Below, piece after piece: positions 16,813 to 25,174 of a stretch of DNA of 64,000 nucleotides. Position numbers and translations under genes: made by a program. Each line of letters begins with the position of its first letter. Position 1 is the first letter of the stretch. The DNA comes from Ruegeria aquimaris (GTDB taxonomy: Bacteria > Pseudomonadota > Alphaproteobacteria > Rhodobacterales > Rhodobacteraceae), in assembly GCF_025751555.1 (NCBI RefSeq), contig NZ_JAOWLB010000003.1:62001-126000 (forward strand), read 5' to 3'. Under the pieces are notes generated by a model. The model did not search any database, was not told where the DNA came from, and was given only the letters and a program-made list of their open reading frames with translations.

Positions 16813-17964
16813 TCAGACCGCCGCAACCGGGGCCAGCGCCCCGGCAAGATAAAGGTGAAAGTCGCGGATCGTCCCTTCGAAATTCTCCGCCGCCAGCGGC
16901 CCCGCATCGGCGCGGGATGAGCCCAGCGCCAGTTGCAGCTTCTCCAGCTTCTCCCGATCCTCGCGATTGACCTCGGTCCAGAGCGCGATGCGCTGCGCAA
17001 TGGTCTCGTCGTCCAGATCGTCGCCATAGACCGACAGCGTCCAGCGGACGTGAACGCACCCCACACTGACCGGTTGCAGGCTGAGCGAGGCCAAAAGGCT
17101 CGCGGCCTGACTGGCGACCTGGGTTGGAAAGACGTTGAACAGGAACGAGCGTTGCCGCTGCCCCGCATCCAGGCCCGGTGCGCCTTTGCCCCGGCTGGGG
17201 ATGCCATCTGGGTAATTGGCGTTGTAGCTGGTAAAGGCGGCAGACGACGGCCCCTTGGTGCACAGCTCGGTCGGGGTATAGCCCCGCAGGGTCTTGGGGT
17301 GCACGACCGACAGGTGATAGCCTTCCATGAAATTCTCGACGAGGCATTTCCAGTTGCACTGCCAGTCTTCCTCGGCCGAATGCACGATGCGGAAACTGAC
17401 GGTGTCATAGGGCGCCAGCACCTCGGCCAGCGGTGCCAGCGCCGCGGCAAGTGGTTCGGGATTTTCAGAAAGGCTGACATAGATGAAGCCCTGCCAGAGC
17501 TCGCAGGCGAACCCGGCCAGTCGGCAATTGGTCCGGTCAAAGCCGGCATTCTCCATATGCGCCGCCCGCAACAGGGCGCCGTCACGGCCATAGCTCCAGG
17601 CATGATAGGAACAGACCAGCCGCTTGACGTTGCCGCGCCCCTCGGCCAGCAGCATGCCCCGGTGGCGGCAGACATTGGCGAACACCCGGATCACCGCGTC
17701 ATCGCCCCGGATCACGATCAGCGGCTCATCCAGAAGCCGGGCCGCGAAATAGTCGCCCGCCTGAGGGATCTCATCCGCCCGGCCAAGGCAATGCCAGCCC
17801 GCGCGCAGAACCGTTGCCTTTTCCAGTTCGAACAGATCGGGCGAGGTGTAATAGGCCCCATGTAGCCCCATGGGCCGGTCGGCGGGCAAGGATGCGGTCT
17901 GTTGCAAACCGTCGAGAAGGCCCTGAATCCGCTCCGCCCCGACGGGCAAGGCTCGCCCACTCAC
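16813..17964 (-). CDS. Rieske non-heme iron oxygenase, quaternary-ammonium type (second of tandem pair)
   Basis: A 383-residue aromatic-ring-hydroxylating-type oxygenase alpha subunit. The Rieske 2Fe-2S ligands are Cys99-X-His101 and Cys118-X2-His121. The mononuclear iron motif is NFMEGYHLSVVH (His217, His222), with Glu214 at the place of the usual bridging aspartate, as in carnitine oxygenase CntA. The start is GTG at 17964, overlapping the first oxygenase stop as GTGA; it gives an N-terminus colinear with its neighbour. Close in design to the upstream paralogue but clearly diverged. Likely hydroxylates an N-methyl or adjacent carbon of a betaine-like substrate. No reductase gene is adjacent. 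Confidence 0.88.
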   Translation of the reverse strand: MSGRALPVGAERIQGLLDGLQQTASLPADRPMGLHGAYYTSPDLFELEKATVLRAGWHCLGRADEIPQAGDYFAARLLDEPLIVIRGDDAVIRVFANVCRHRGMLLAEGRGNVKRLVCSYHAWSYGRDGALLRAAHMENAGFDRTNCRLAGFACELWQGFIYVSLSENPEPLAAALAPLAEVLAPYDTVSFRIVHSAEEDWQCNWKCLVENFMEGYHLSVVHPKTLRGYTPTELCTKGPSSAAFTSYNANYPDGIPSRGKGAPGLDAGQRQRSFLFNVFPTQVASQAASLLASLSLQPVSVGCVHVRWTLSVYGDDLDDETIAQRIALWTEVNREDREKLEKLQLALGSSRADAGPLAAENFEGTIRDFHLYLAGALAPVAAV

Positions 17965-19091
17965 CGCGAAACCCGCGAGGCGAGGTAGGTTGCGAAATCG
18001 TAATTGGGCCGCTCCAGATGTGACAGATGTCCGGGCCGGGCCAGACCCGAGGACAGCCCGCGAAACACCTTTTCGGTGCAACCGCGATCCTCGATATTCA
18101 CCCGGTCGAGCAGTTCCTTTAAATCGGCAAAGTTCTGCTGCGCATCGGCATCGTCCTTGTAGTCGTCCGACATGCCGCCGCCAAAGCGGATATGCACCTG
18201 CCCTGGCCCCTTGGGGTGCAGCGACAGGTACCAGAAGTAGCCCGGCGTCAAGGTGATCAGCAGGCTGGGATAGAGGGCCAGCAGGAAGGTCGTGCGTCGC
18301 TCGACCCCATGCAGCCGGTCGTTCGACGGATGCGCCATGGCGATACGCAGCGAGTCGTCCTTGAGGATGGTATGATAGTTGAACGTCGGCAGGCCCGGCG
18401 GACAGACCATCTCTTCCAGCTTGGAAAGGCCGCCGATGGTACCCGCATGGCAGACCGGCAGGTGATAGCTCTCCATGAAGTTCTCGGCCAGCACCTTCCA
18501 GTTGGTGTCCCAGACATGCTCTTCGTAAAAGGCCTCGGTATAGTTGGTCATGTCATAGCCCGCGACCATAGCCGCCACCTCGTGCAGGGTCTCGGCGACG
18601 GGGACCGCGTCGGGGTTCAGGGTGACAAAGACCCAACCCAGCCATTCCTCGCAGCGGATGGCGGGCAGCGTGTAATCCTCCTTGCAGAACCCCTGGTTCA
18701 GGGTCATCGCCGGGGCGCCGCGCAGTGAACCGTCCAGGTTATAGGTCCAGGCGTGATAGGGGCAGACAATGGCGCGGGTATTGCCGCGCCCGTGCAGCAG
18801 GGTCGACATCCGGTGCAGGCAGACGTTGCTGACTGCGCGCAGCGCGCCGTCCTTGTCGCGCAAGACAGCGATCGGCTGGCCCGCCAAGTCACATGTGGCA
18901 TAGTCGCCCGGCTTCGCCAATGCATCGGCGCGGCCGATGCAATACCAATCCTTGCGGAAGATATGCTCAAGCTCCTCGTTCAGGAACGCCTGCGAGGTGT
19001 AGACCTCGGGCGGCATCGCGCGAGCACTCTCAAAGGGCTGTGCCACGTTCTCGCTCAGCGCCCTTACCGGGTCGATCTGGTCTTTTGCCAT
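17961..19091 (-). CDS. Rieske non-heme iron oxygenase, quaternary-ammonium type (first of tandem pair)
   Basis: A 376-residue oxygenase alpha subunit related to GbcA (glycine betaine), Stc2 (stachydrine) and CntA (carnitine). Rieske ligands are Cys91-X-His93 and Cys110-X2-His113; the catalytic iron site is NFMESYHLPVCH (His210, His215) with Glu207 as the bridging acid, a feature remembered for CntA. It is preceded by GGAAAGAG, lies 32 bases after the flavin monooxygenase and overlaps the next oxygenase by four bases. Electrons would have to come from a ferredoxin reductase encoded elsewhere. Exact substrate unknown. Confidence 0.9.
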   Translation of the reverse strand: MAKDQIDPVRALSENVAQPFESARAMPPEVYTSQAFLNEELEHIFRKDWYCIGRADALAKPGDYATCDLAGQPIAVLRDKDGALRAVSNVCLHRMSTLLHGRGNTRAIVCPYHAWTYNLDGSLRGAPAMTLNQGFCKEDYTLPAIRCEEWLGWVFVTLNPDAVPVAETLHEVAAMVAGYDMTNYTEAFYEEHVWDTNWKVLAENFMESYHLPVCHAGTIGGLSKLEEMVCPPGLPTFNYHTILKDDSLRIAMAHPSNDRLHGVERRTTFLLALYPSLLITLTPGYFWYLSLHPKGPGQVHIRFGGGMSDDYKDDADAQQNFADLKELLDRVNIEDRGCTEKVFRGLSSGLARPGHLSHLERPNYDFATYLASRVSR

Positions 19092-19123
19092 GATGCGTCT
19101 CTTTCCTTGCAGTCGTCAGATGG

Positions 19124-20383
19124 TCAGGCTTGTGCCCCGGCGGGGCGGTAGGCTTCGTAGTTGCGCTGAATCGCGATCTGGTCGGCCACGTGCCTGGCAT
19201 CGTGCCAGACCCCCCAGATGAATGTCGAGCCGCGCCGTGACTGCCACGGCAGTCCCAGGAAATAGACCCCCGGCTCTTGCGAAACGCCGCGCTGGTGAAC
19301 GGGTCTGCCTGCCGCGTCAAAGGCATCCACCTCCAGCCAGCCGAAATCCTGCCGGAACCCGGTGGCCCAGATGATGGTGGAAATTCCTTCCTGTGCCAGA
19401 TCAAGCTCCAGGATCGGATGGGTCAGACATTCCGGGTCCGGCCAGACGGCACGCGCCTCGGGCTCTTGGGGCAGGTCGAGCCCCATGCGTTCGGCATAGG
19501 CGTCTGCGGCATCCAGAACCGACAGGTAATTGGCGTCACCATCGGCGATGTTGGCGGCAAGATCATCGGCGAAATGCAGGGCTCCGCTGGCGTAGGATTT
19601 CGTCACCCCCACCAGAGTGACGCCCTCACTCGCCAGACGGCGGAAATCCATCGTGGCCCCGCCATAGGCGCCGCTGACCGCGATGGCCACATGTTCGCGT
19701 CCAGGTTCCAGCGCCGCCTGATCCCAAAGGCCCAGAACCCCCAGCCACCAGCAATAATCGCGCCCGCGATAGGCGCGCGGCGGCCGGTCATGCGCGCCGA
19801 TGGACAGATACACCTGCCGCCCGGAGCGGTTCAACTCGTCGGCAATCTGTGCACCCGATGAACCGCCGCCGACAACCAGCACCGCGCCCTCGGGCAACTG
19901 ACCGGGGTTGCGGTAGTCAAAGGAATGCATTTGCGTCACGCCGCTGTCCTCGGGCACCAGCCTTGGCACCACAGGGTGCTGAAAGGCGCCGGTTGCGGCA
20001 ACGATCCGCTGCGCCTCGATCACGCCATTCGAGGTTTCCACCCGAAAACCGGGCCGACCAGGCAACCGGCTGGCGCGGCGAACCTCGACACCAGTGCGGA
20101 TCGGGGCATTCACCATCTCGGCATATGCACAGAGGTAGTCGGCCACCTTTTCCTTGGTCGGAAAGGCATCCGGCCCGCAGCTCTCATGTTCAAGGTTCGG
20201 GAACCGGTCGTGCCAGGCCGGACCATTGGCCACCAGCGCATCCCAGCGGCCCGAACGCCAGGCTTCGGCCACCCGGTTTTTCTCCAGCACCAGATGCGGC
20301 ACGCCTTGCTTGCCCAGATGTTCGCTCATCGCGATGCCTGCCTGACCCGCGCCGACCACCAGCGTATCTATGCGTTCGACCAT
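19124..20383 (-). CDS. flavin-containing monooxygenase, CzcO/FMO family
   Basis: A 419-residue FAD- and NADPH-dependent monooxygenase. The FAD-binding GAGQAGIAMSEHL (about residues 12-24) and the NADPH-binding GGGSSGAQIADEL (about 173-185) are intact; the ATG motif near the C-terminus reads IIWATGFRQDF. Such enzymes insert oxygen at nitrogen, sulfur or carbonyl carbons. It is the first gene of the minus-strand run that continues with the two Rieske oxygenases. It might N-oxidise an amine or carry out a Baeyer-Villiger step; the sequence alone does not decide. Confidence 0.88.
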   Translation of the reverse strand: MVERIDTLVVGAGQAGIAMSEHLGKQGVPHLVLEKNRVAEAWRSGRWDALVANGPAWHDRFPNLEHESCGPDAFPTKEKVADYLCAYAEMVNAPIRTGVEVRRASRLPGRPGFRVETSNGVIEAQRIVAATGAFQHPVVPRLVPEDSGVTQMHSFDYRNPGQLPEGAVLVVGGGSSGAQIADELNRSGRQVYLSIGAHDRPPRAYRGRDYCWWLGVLGLWDQAALEPGREHVAIAVSGAYGGATMDFRRLASEGVTLVGVTKSYASGALHFADDLAANIADGDANYLSVLDAADAYAERMGLDLPQEPEARAVWPDPECLTHPILELDLAQEGISTIIWATGFRQDFGWLEVDAFDAAGRPVHQRGVSQEPGVYFLGLPWQSRRGSTFIWGVWHDARHVADQIAIQRNYEAYRPAGAQA

Positions 20384-20422
20384 CGTCCCCTACCCCTTCG
20401 GCTGCGCTGGCCACGGTTGAAC

Positions 20423-20434
20423 CAAACGCGTTTG
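20423..20434. promoter_or_regulatory. 12-bp palindrome upstream of the FMO/Rieske operon
   Basis: CAAACGCGTTTG is a perfect palindrome about 40 bases upstream of the monooxygenase start, in the presumed promoter region. It resembles a LacI- or TetR-type half-site pair. The regulator is unknown; the only nearby dedicated regulator is the LysR at 14610. Confidence 0.35.
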
Positions 20435-20488
20435 CGTTGGACCGACAGTAATGACGCATCCGAAATGCTGGAAATACGATTTGATTAC

Positions 20489-20506
20489 GCATTGCTTCGG
20501 CAATGC
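20489..20506 (-). terminator. hairpin after the M56 gene
   Basis: GCATTGC-TTCG-GCAATGC forms a perfect 7-base stem with a tetraloop, 24 bases beyond the stop of the M56 peptidase gene on the minus strand. No T-run follows, so it may be a factor-assisted terminator or a 3' end stabiliser. Confidence 0.45.
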
Positions 20507-20529
20507 CTAAGCCGCAGGTGCCCGGGCGA

Positions 20530-21663
20530 TCAGCGGGAGGCGCTGACGAAACCGCCCTGGAACGGGCTGGTCACCGTTGCGTTGCGCTCTGCCATCCGTT
20601 CGAGATTGACAATGGTCGACAGCATGATGCGGTCATGGCTCCAATCCCCCGACCGCTGCATGATCAGCATCGTCGCCAGCACGGCCGCCACCAGCAGGCC
20701 CGAGATCATCATCCAGGCCGCCACACCGGCCTGCGCCTCGCCACTGGCGGTCACCGCGACAATCCGGTTCCTCAGGCTCGACGGACGGCGCGTTTCGCGC
20801 CGGTCGACCAGCGCCACGGTCGGCGTCGTACGGGCAAAGAACGTCCGGTTCTGGGCTGCGGCGGCACAGGCGCGGATCAGGCATTCGCAATAAGCGCGGA
20901 CGTCGAAATGCGGCCGCCCGATCAAGGCCTGATCACAGGCATACTCCCGCAGCATCCGGACCTGGCGGCGCCACAGGAAGAAGGCCGGATTCCAGAACAC
21001 CAGCGGGCGCAGCAGCTCCAGCAGGAATTCACATTCGATATCGGCCTGGCGGAAATGTTGCACCTCGTGCGCGACGGTCATCTTCAGGTCCTGCGGATGA
21101 TCCAGCAGCGCCAGCGGCAGCACCACGTAGCGGTTGCGCAATCCTCGGGTCGAATAGGCGACACGCGCCGTGTCGCTGAGCAGAATGTGAACCCGGCCAA
21201 TGCGCTTCCAGGCAAAGGCATTTGACAGGCTGCGTTTCAACCGCAGCACCGACAACAGCACGTGGAGAACACAGAACAGGAAGCCCGCGACAAAGGTCGC
21301 GGCGACGACCCGCGCCCAAACCTCGCGCTGGGCCATCAGGTCGCGCACCAGATCCTCGCGCAGGCCCAACAGGGCCTCGAACTGGGTCGCGGACAACCCG
21401 ACGTTGCCATGCAGGTACTGACGCACCAGCATGTCCGGAATATTGGGCGGTTGCGCGACGACCCAGGTGGTCAGCCCCAGCGCCAGCAGGGGCGAGGTGA
21501 CCAGCAGAACCGTCAGACCGTTCAAGAGCCGCAATTGCGGGCGATAGGCGCGGCCCAACCGTCCGTGTGCCAAACCCCATCGCAGCAGGGACCAGATCGC
21601 GACCCCGGCCACAAACAGAAGGTTCAGATCGAGATAGGCATTCAGAAGCGCTTCACCGTCCAT
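20530..21663 (-). CDS. M56 family membrane metallopeptidase, BlaR1/MecR1-like without sensor domain
   Basis: A 377-residue membrane protease of the BlaR1/MecR1 type, which on signal cleaves or inactivates its partner BlaI repressor. The zinc motif is HEVQH (His199, Glu200, His203) with a likely third ligand in EYACD (Glu240). Several membrane helices lie before it and one after (about residues 295-320). The large penicillin-binding sensor domain of BlaR1 is absent, so the signal is not a beta-lactam bound in the usual way. The start at 21663 follows GGGAG and overlaps the blaI-like gene by 11 bases. Confidence 0.88.
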   Translation of the reverse strand: MDGEALLNAYLDLNLLFVAGVAIWSLLRWGLAHGRLGRAYRPQLRLLNGLTVLLVTSPLLALGLTTWVVAQPPNIPDMLVRQYLHGNVGLSATQFEALLGLREDLVRDLMAQREVWARVVAATFVAGFLFCVLHVLLSVLRLKRSLSNAFAWKRIGRVHILLSDTARVAYSTRGLRNRYVVLPLALLDHPQDLKMTVAHEVQHFRQADIECEFLLELLRPLVFWNPAFFLWRRQVRMLREYACDQALIGRPHFDVRAYCECLIRACAAAAQNRTFFARTTPTVALVDRRETRRPSSLRNRIVAVTASGEAQAGVAAWMMISGLLVAAVLATMLIMQRSGDWSHDRIMLSTIVNLERMAERNATVTSPFQGGFVSASR

Positions 21664-22048
21664 TGTCTCCCAACCTTTCATTCAGCAAGGCCCGCATGCT
21701 TTCGAGCATGTCGTCCGTCACCTCTTCGTCGTCCACCAGGCGGGCAACCAGAGCCGCCGGTGCGCCATCGAAAAGTTTGCTCGAAAGGTCCTTGAGTGTT
21801 GTTCGTTGGTACTCTTCCTTGGGAACGGCGGGGCGGTAGACCAGCGAGCGGTCGTGTCGCTCGGAGGCCAGAAAACCCTTTTGCTCCATGATCTTCAGCA
21901 CGGTCGCAACCGAGGTATAGGCGCGGGTCTGTGCCTTGTTCAGCTCGGCCAGGATGTCACGCACGGTGCCGCCGCCGATGTCCCAGACCACGGTCATGAA
22001 TTCCAGTTCGACCTCGGTCAGCAGGGAACGTTCCTGTTTACGCGCCAT
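21653..22048 (-). CDS. BlaI/MecI/CopY family transcriptional repressor
   Basis: A roughly 131-residue winged-helix repressor: LLTEVELEFMTVVWDIGGGTVRDIL, then AYTSVATVLKIMEQKGFL as recognition helix and a C-terminal dimer/cleavage region. It is cotranscribed with the M56 protease that would relieve repression. The start is uncertain; in-frame ATGs exist at 22048, 22069 and 22087 and none has a good ribosome site. I chose 22048 because the alignment of family members begins near MARKQERS and because a TTGCAA/TAGCAT promoter-like pair on this strand ends near 22087. No beta-lactamase or other obvious target is adjacent. Confidence 0.88.
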   Translation of the reverse strand: MARKQERSLLTEVELEFMTVVWDIGGGTVRDILAELNKAQTRAYTSVATVLKIMEQKGFLASERHDRSLVYRPAVPKEEYQRTTLKDLSSKLFDGAPAALVARLVDDEEVTDDMLESMRALLNERLGDNGR

Positions 22049-22134
22049 CGGGTGGGTTGTCCGCTTCATCCTTGAATTCCGATCCATGCTAGGGGCAGAG
22101 GGAGCAGTTGCAAACTACTTTTTTAAGAGTCCTG

Positions 22135-22413
22135 TCACACCTTCCAGAAGCAGAACACGCCCCAGCAGATCGACAATGCCAGCGGCCCCCAGAGTGGCAG
22201 ACCGAACAGCCCCAGCCAGGCCAGGAAGATGTAAGAGGTCCCCAAGAGACTGATGAACAGACGGTCGCCCCGGGTCGTGGTCAACCCCAGCACGCCCTTG
22301 CGCATCGCGCCGCCCGGGTACCGGATTTCCAGCATCACCAGCACCCCGATGGCACTGAAGATACCGATGAACAACAGGGCTGTGGGCCAGGTCCAGGCCA
22401 TCCATGAAAACAT
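22135..22413 (-). CDS. glpU: small membrane protein of glycerol ABC transporter (DUF2160, GlpU-like)
   Basis: A 92-residue protein with three hydrophobic helices and a basic loop (RYPGGAMRKGVLGLTTTRGDR). This matches DUF2160 proteins encoded with the glycerol ABC importer of rhizobia and roseobacters, where the gene is called glpU. Its exact role in the complex is unclear. The ATG shares one base with the glpQ stop (TGATG); a GTG just before is also possible. It is the last gene of the operon. Confidence 0.8.
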   Translation of the reverse strand: MFSWMAWTWPTALLFIGIFSAIGVLVMLEIRYPGGAMRKGVLGLTTTRGDRLFISLLGTSYIFLAWLGLFGLPLWGPLALSICWGVFCFWKV

Positions 22414-23210
22414 CACACCCTCCCCATCGCAAAACCCTTGGCGATGTAGTTGCGGACGAACCAGATCACGATCGCGCCCGGAATGATCGTCAATGTCCCC
22501 GCCGCCGCCAACAGGCCCAGCTCATACCCCGCGCTGGAGGCGGTCTTGGTCATGGTGGCAGCGATGGGTTTGGCGTCGACCGCTGTCAGCGTCTTGGCCA
22601 GCAGCATCTCGACCCAGGAGAACATGAAGCAGAAGAAGGCCGCCACCCCGACGCCCGCCTTGATCGAGGGGACAAAGATGGTGGCAAAGAAGCGGGGAAA
22701 GGAATAGCCGTCGACAAAGGCGGTCTCGTCCAGCTCCTTCGGGATTCCGCGCATGAAACCTTCGAGGATCCAGACCGCTAGCGGGATGTTGAACAGGCAA
22801 TGCGCCAGCGCCACCGCCAGATGGGTGTCAAACAGGCCCACAGCCGAATAGAGCTGGAAGAAGGGCAGCGCGAACACCGCCGCAGGGGCCATCCGGTTGG
22901 TCAACAGCCAGAAGAACAGCTGTTTGTCGCCCAGGAACCGATACCGGCTGAACGCATAGGCCGCCGGCAGCGACACCGCGACCGAAATCACCGTGTTCAT
23001 CGTCACATAGAGGATCGAGTTGATGTATCCCCAATACCAGGTCGGATCGGTGAAGATGGTCTGGTAATTCTCCAGCGTAAAGGTCTGCGGGAACAGCGAG
23101 AATCCCGCCAGGATCTCGTTCGTCGTCTTGAAGCTCATCGCCACCAGCCAATAGATCGGCAGCATCAGGAACAGGATGTAGACGATGGGGACGATGGTTC
23201 TTTTCTGCAT
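22413..23210 (-). CDS. glpQ: glycerol ABC transporter permease (GlpQ-like)
   Basis: A 265-residue MalG-class permease. The EAA loop is visible as PKELDETAFVDGYSFPRFFATIFVPS. The start at 23210 (MQKRTIVPI) lies 11 bases after the glpP stop; upstream in-frame sequence overlaps glpP and is not used. It would pair with GlpP to form the channel. Assignment to glycerol rests on the whole six-gene set (one binding protein, two ATPases, two permeases, DUF2160) rather than on this sequence alone. Confidence 0.85.
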   Translation of the reverse strand: MQKRTIVPIVYILFLMLPIYWLVAMSFKTTNEILAGFSLFPQTFTLENYQTIFTDPTWYWGYINSILYVTMNTVISVAVSLPAAYAFSRYRFLGDKQLFFWLLTNRMAPAAVFALPFFQLYSAVGLFDTHLAVALAHCLFNIPLAVWILEGFMRGIPKELDETAFVDGYSFPRFFATIFVPSIKAGVGVAAFFCFMFSWVEMLLAKTLTAVDAKPIAATMTKTASSAGYELGLLAAAGTLTIIPGAIVIWFVRNYIAKGFAMGRV

Positions 23211-23221
23211 GTCAGCCGTCC

Positions 23222-24085
23222 TCAGTTCAGGTCGTCCTTGGTCATCAGCGTGTAGAACAGCCAGCTGACCAGCAGGGTGATTGCGAAATAGATCAGGCTC
23301 ATCGCGGCGGCGGGACCCAGGTCGAACTGCCCCAGCGCGATCTTGACCAGGTCGATGGACAGAAGCGTGGTCGAATTGCCGGGACCACCCCCTGTCATAA
23401 CAAAGGGTTCGGTATAGATGTTGAAGCTGTCCATGAACCGCAGCAGGATGGCGATGGTCAGCACCGTCTTCATCTTGGGCAGCTGGATGAAACGGAACAC
23501 CGCCCAATTCGACGCGCCGTCGATCTTGGCCGCCTGATAATAGGCGTCGGGGATCGAGACAAGACCCGCGTAACTCAGCAGCACCACCAGCGAGGTCCAG
23601 TGCCAGACATCCATGGTGACGATAGTGATCCAGGCCGCCAACGGATCCTGTGTCATGTCATAGTCTATGCCCATGACATGGTTCAGGAAATAGCCCAGCA
23701 GGCCGATATCGGGCAGCGTGAAAATGTTCCACATCGCCCCCACCACGTTCCACGGGATCAGCATCGGCAGGGCCATCAGCACCAGGCACACCGGCACCCA
23801 GATCCCCTTGCGCGGCATCGACAGCGCAATCGCGATGCCAAGGGGCACTTCGATGACCAATATCAGGAAAGTGAACAGGAACTGGCGACCGAGGGCGGCA
23901 TGGAACCGGTCTGACCTCAGGATTTGTTCAAACCAGTCGAGCCCCTGCCAGAAGAAAACGTTATCGCCAAAGGTCTCCTGCACCGAATAGTTGACCACCG
24001 TCATCATCGGGATCAGCGCGTTGAAGGCCACCAGCAGCAAAACCGGAAGGACAAAGAACCAGGCCTTTTGGTTTTCGGTCTTCAT
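23222..24085 (-). CDS. glpP: glycerol ABC transporter permease (GlpP-like)
   Basis: A 287-residue MalF-class permease with six membrane spans. The EAA loop is PDAYYQAAKIDGASNWAVFR, followed by the MTGGGPGNSTTLLSI loop typical of this class. The start overlaps the upstream ATPase stop as ATGA. It is the fourth gene of the operon. As with GlpQ, the substrate call depends on the operon composition. Confidence 0.87.
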   Translation of the reverse strand: MKTENQKAWFFVLPVLLLVAFNALIPMMTVVNYSVQETFGDNVFFWQGLDWFEQILRSDRFHAALGRQFLFTFLILVIEVPLGIAIALSMPRKGIWVPVCLVLMALPMLIPWNVVGAMWNIFTLPDIGLLGYFLNHVMGIDYDMTQDPLAAWITIVTMDVWHWTSLVVLLSYAGLVSIPDAYYQAAKIDGASNWAVFRFIQLPKMKTVLTIAILLRFMDSFNIYTEPFVMTGGGPGNSTTLLSIDLVKIALGQFDLGPAAAMSLIYFAITLLVSWLFYTLMTKDDLN

Positions 24086-25167
24086 GTCGCGCTCTCCCCT
24101 GCGGTGCTGGCGATCCAGCCATCGGCATAGAGCCGGGTCTGATCCCGCCGGAAGTCGAGAAACACCATAGCACCCCGGTTCGGGCCGGGTCCGTTGACAA
24201 TGGCGTTGACGCGGCTGCCTGCGACCTCGCATTCAACCACTGTATGGCGCCCCACATCCGAGACCTTGGTGACGGTAGCGGGCAGGCCGGACTGGCCCAG
24301 CGAGACAAACTCGGGGCGGATGCCGATCTCGGTCCGGGTGCCGGCAACCGCGGTGATCGGCCCTTCGAGCGGGATCGCCTGACCGGCGAAATGCGCCACC
24401 CCGTCCGACACTTCGGCGGGCAGGATGTTCATGCCGGGCGAGCCGATGAAATGACCCACAAACGTATGCGCGGGCCGATCGAACAGCTCGACCGGAGTGC
24501 CGATCTGCACCACTTCGCCCTCTTGCATCACCACCACCTGATCGGCGAAGGTCAGCGCCTCGGTCTGGTCATGGGTGACATAGATCATGGTGGCGCGCAC
24601 CCGCTGGTGCAGTTCCTTGAGCTTGGAGCGCAGTTTCCACTTCAGATGCGGGTCGATCACGGTCAGCGGTTCGTCGAACATCACCACATTGACGTCCTGG
24701 CGCACCAGCCCGCGCCCCATCGAGATCTTCTGCTTGTTGTCCGGGCTCAGATGCGCGGCCTTGCGGTCGAGCAGGTCGGACAGTTCCAGCATCTCGGCAA
24801 TCGCGGTGACCCGCTCGCGCACCGTGGCCTCATCCCGGCCCCGGTTGCGCAGGGGAAAGGCCAGGTTGTCGTAGACGGTCATCGTGTCGTAGATCACCGG
24901 AAACTGGAACACCTGCGCGATATTGCGCTTGTCGGGGGGCAGTTCGGTCACGTCCTGCCCGTCGAACAGGATCCGCCCCTCGGACGGGACCAGCAGGCCC
25001 GAGATGATGTTCAGCAGCGTGGACTTGCCACAACCCGAGGGGCCAAGCAGCGCATAGGCGCCGCCATCGGTCCAGTCGAGGTCGATCTCCTTCAACGCGT
25101 AATCGTCGGCCGATTTCGGGTTCGGATAATAGCTGTGCCGCAGCTTGGAGAGGGTAATTTTCGCCAT
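24082..25167 (-). CDS. glpT: glycerol ABC transporter ATPase (GlpT-like), canonical
   Basis: A 361-residue ATPase. Walker A is GPSGCGKST, Walker B VVMFDEP, and the H-loop histidine is intact (YVTHDQTEALTFAD). The signature region is divergent: LSPDNKQKISMGRG replaces LSGGQ. C-terminal TOBE segments are present. The start at 25167 (MAKITLSK) is seven bases after the glpS stop. Together with GlpS it should form an asymmetric heterodimer in which each partner lacks a different conserved element. This is ATPase GlpT, not the GlpT antiporter of enterobacteria. Confidence 0.88.
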   Translation of the reverse strand: MAKITLSKLRHSYYPNPKSADDYALKEIDLDWTDGGAYALLGPSGCGKSTLLNIISGLLVPSEGRILFDGQDVTELPPDKRNIAQVFQFPVIYDTMTVYDNLAFPLRNRGRDEATVRERVTAIAEMLELSDLLDRKAAHLSPDNKQKISMGRGLVRQDVNVVMFDEPLTVIDPHLKWKLRSKLKELHQRVRATMIYVTHDQTEALTFADQVVVMQEGEVVQIGTPVELFDRPAHTFVGHFIGSPGMNILPAEVSDGVAHFAGQAIPLEGPITAVAGTRTEIGIRPEFVSLGQSGLPATVTKVSDVGRHTVVECEVAGSRVNAIVNGPGPNRGAMVFLDFRRDQTRLYADGWIASTAGESAT

Positions 25168-25174
25168 CTGCGCC

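Noticed and set aside
16692-17675. 327-codon frame on the same strand as the Rieske gene
   Set aside because: Out-of-frame reading of the Rieske oxygenase; Arg/Trp/Ser-rich and lacking the CxH/CxxH ligands.
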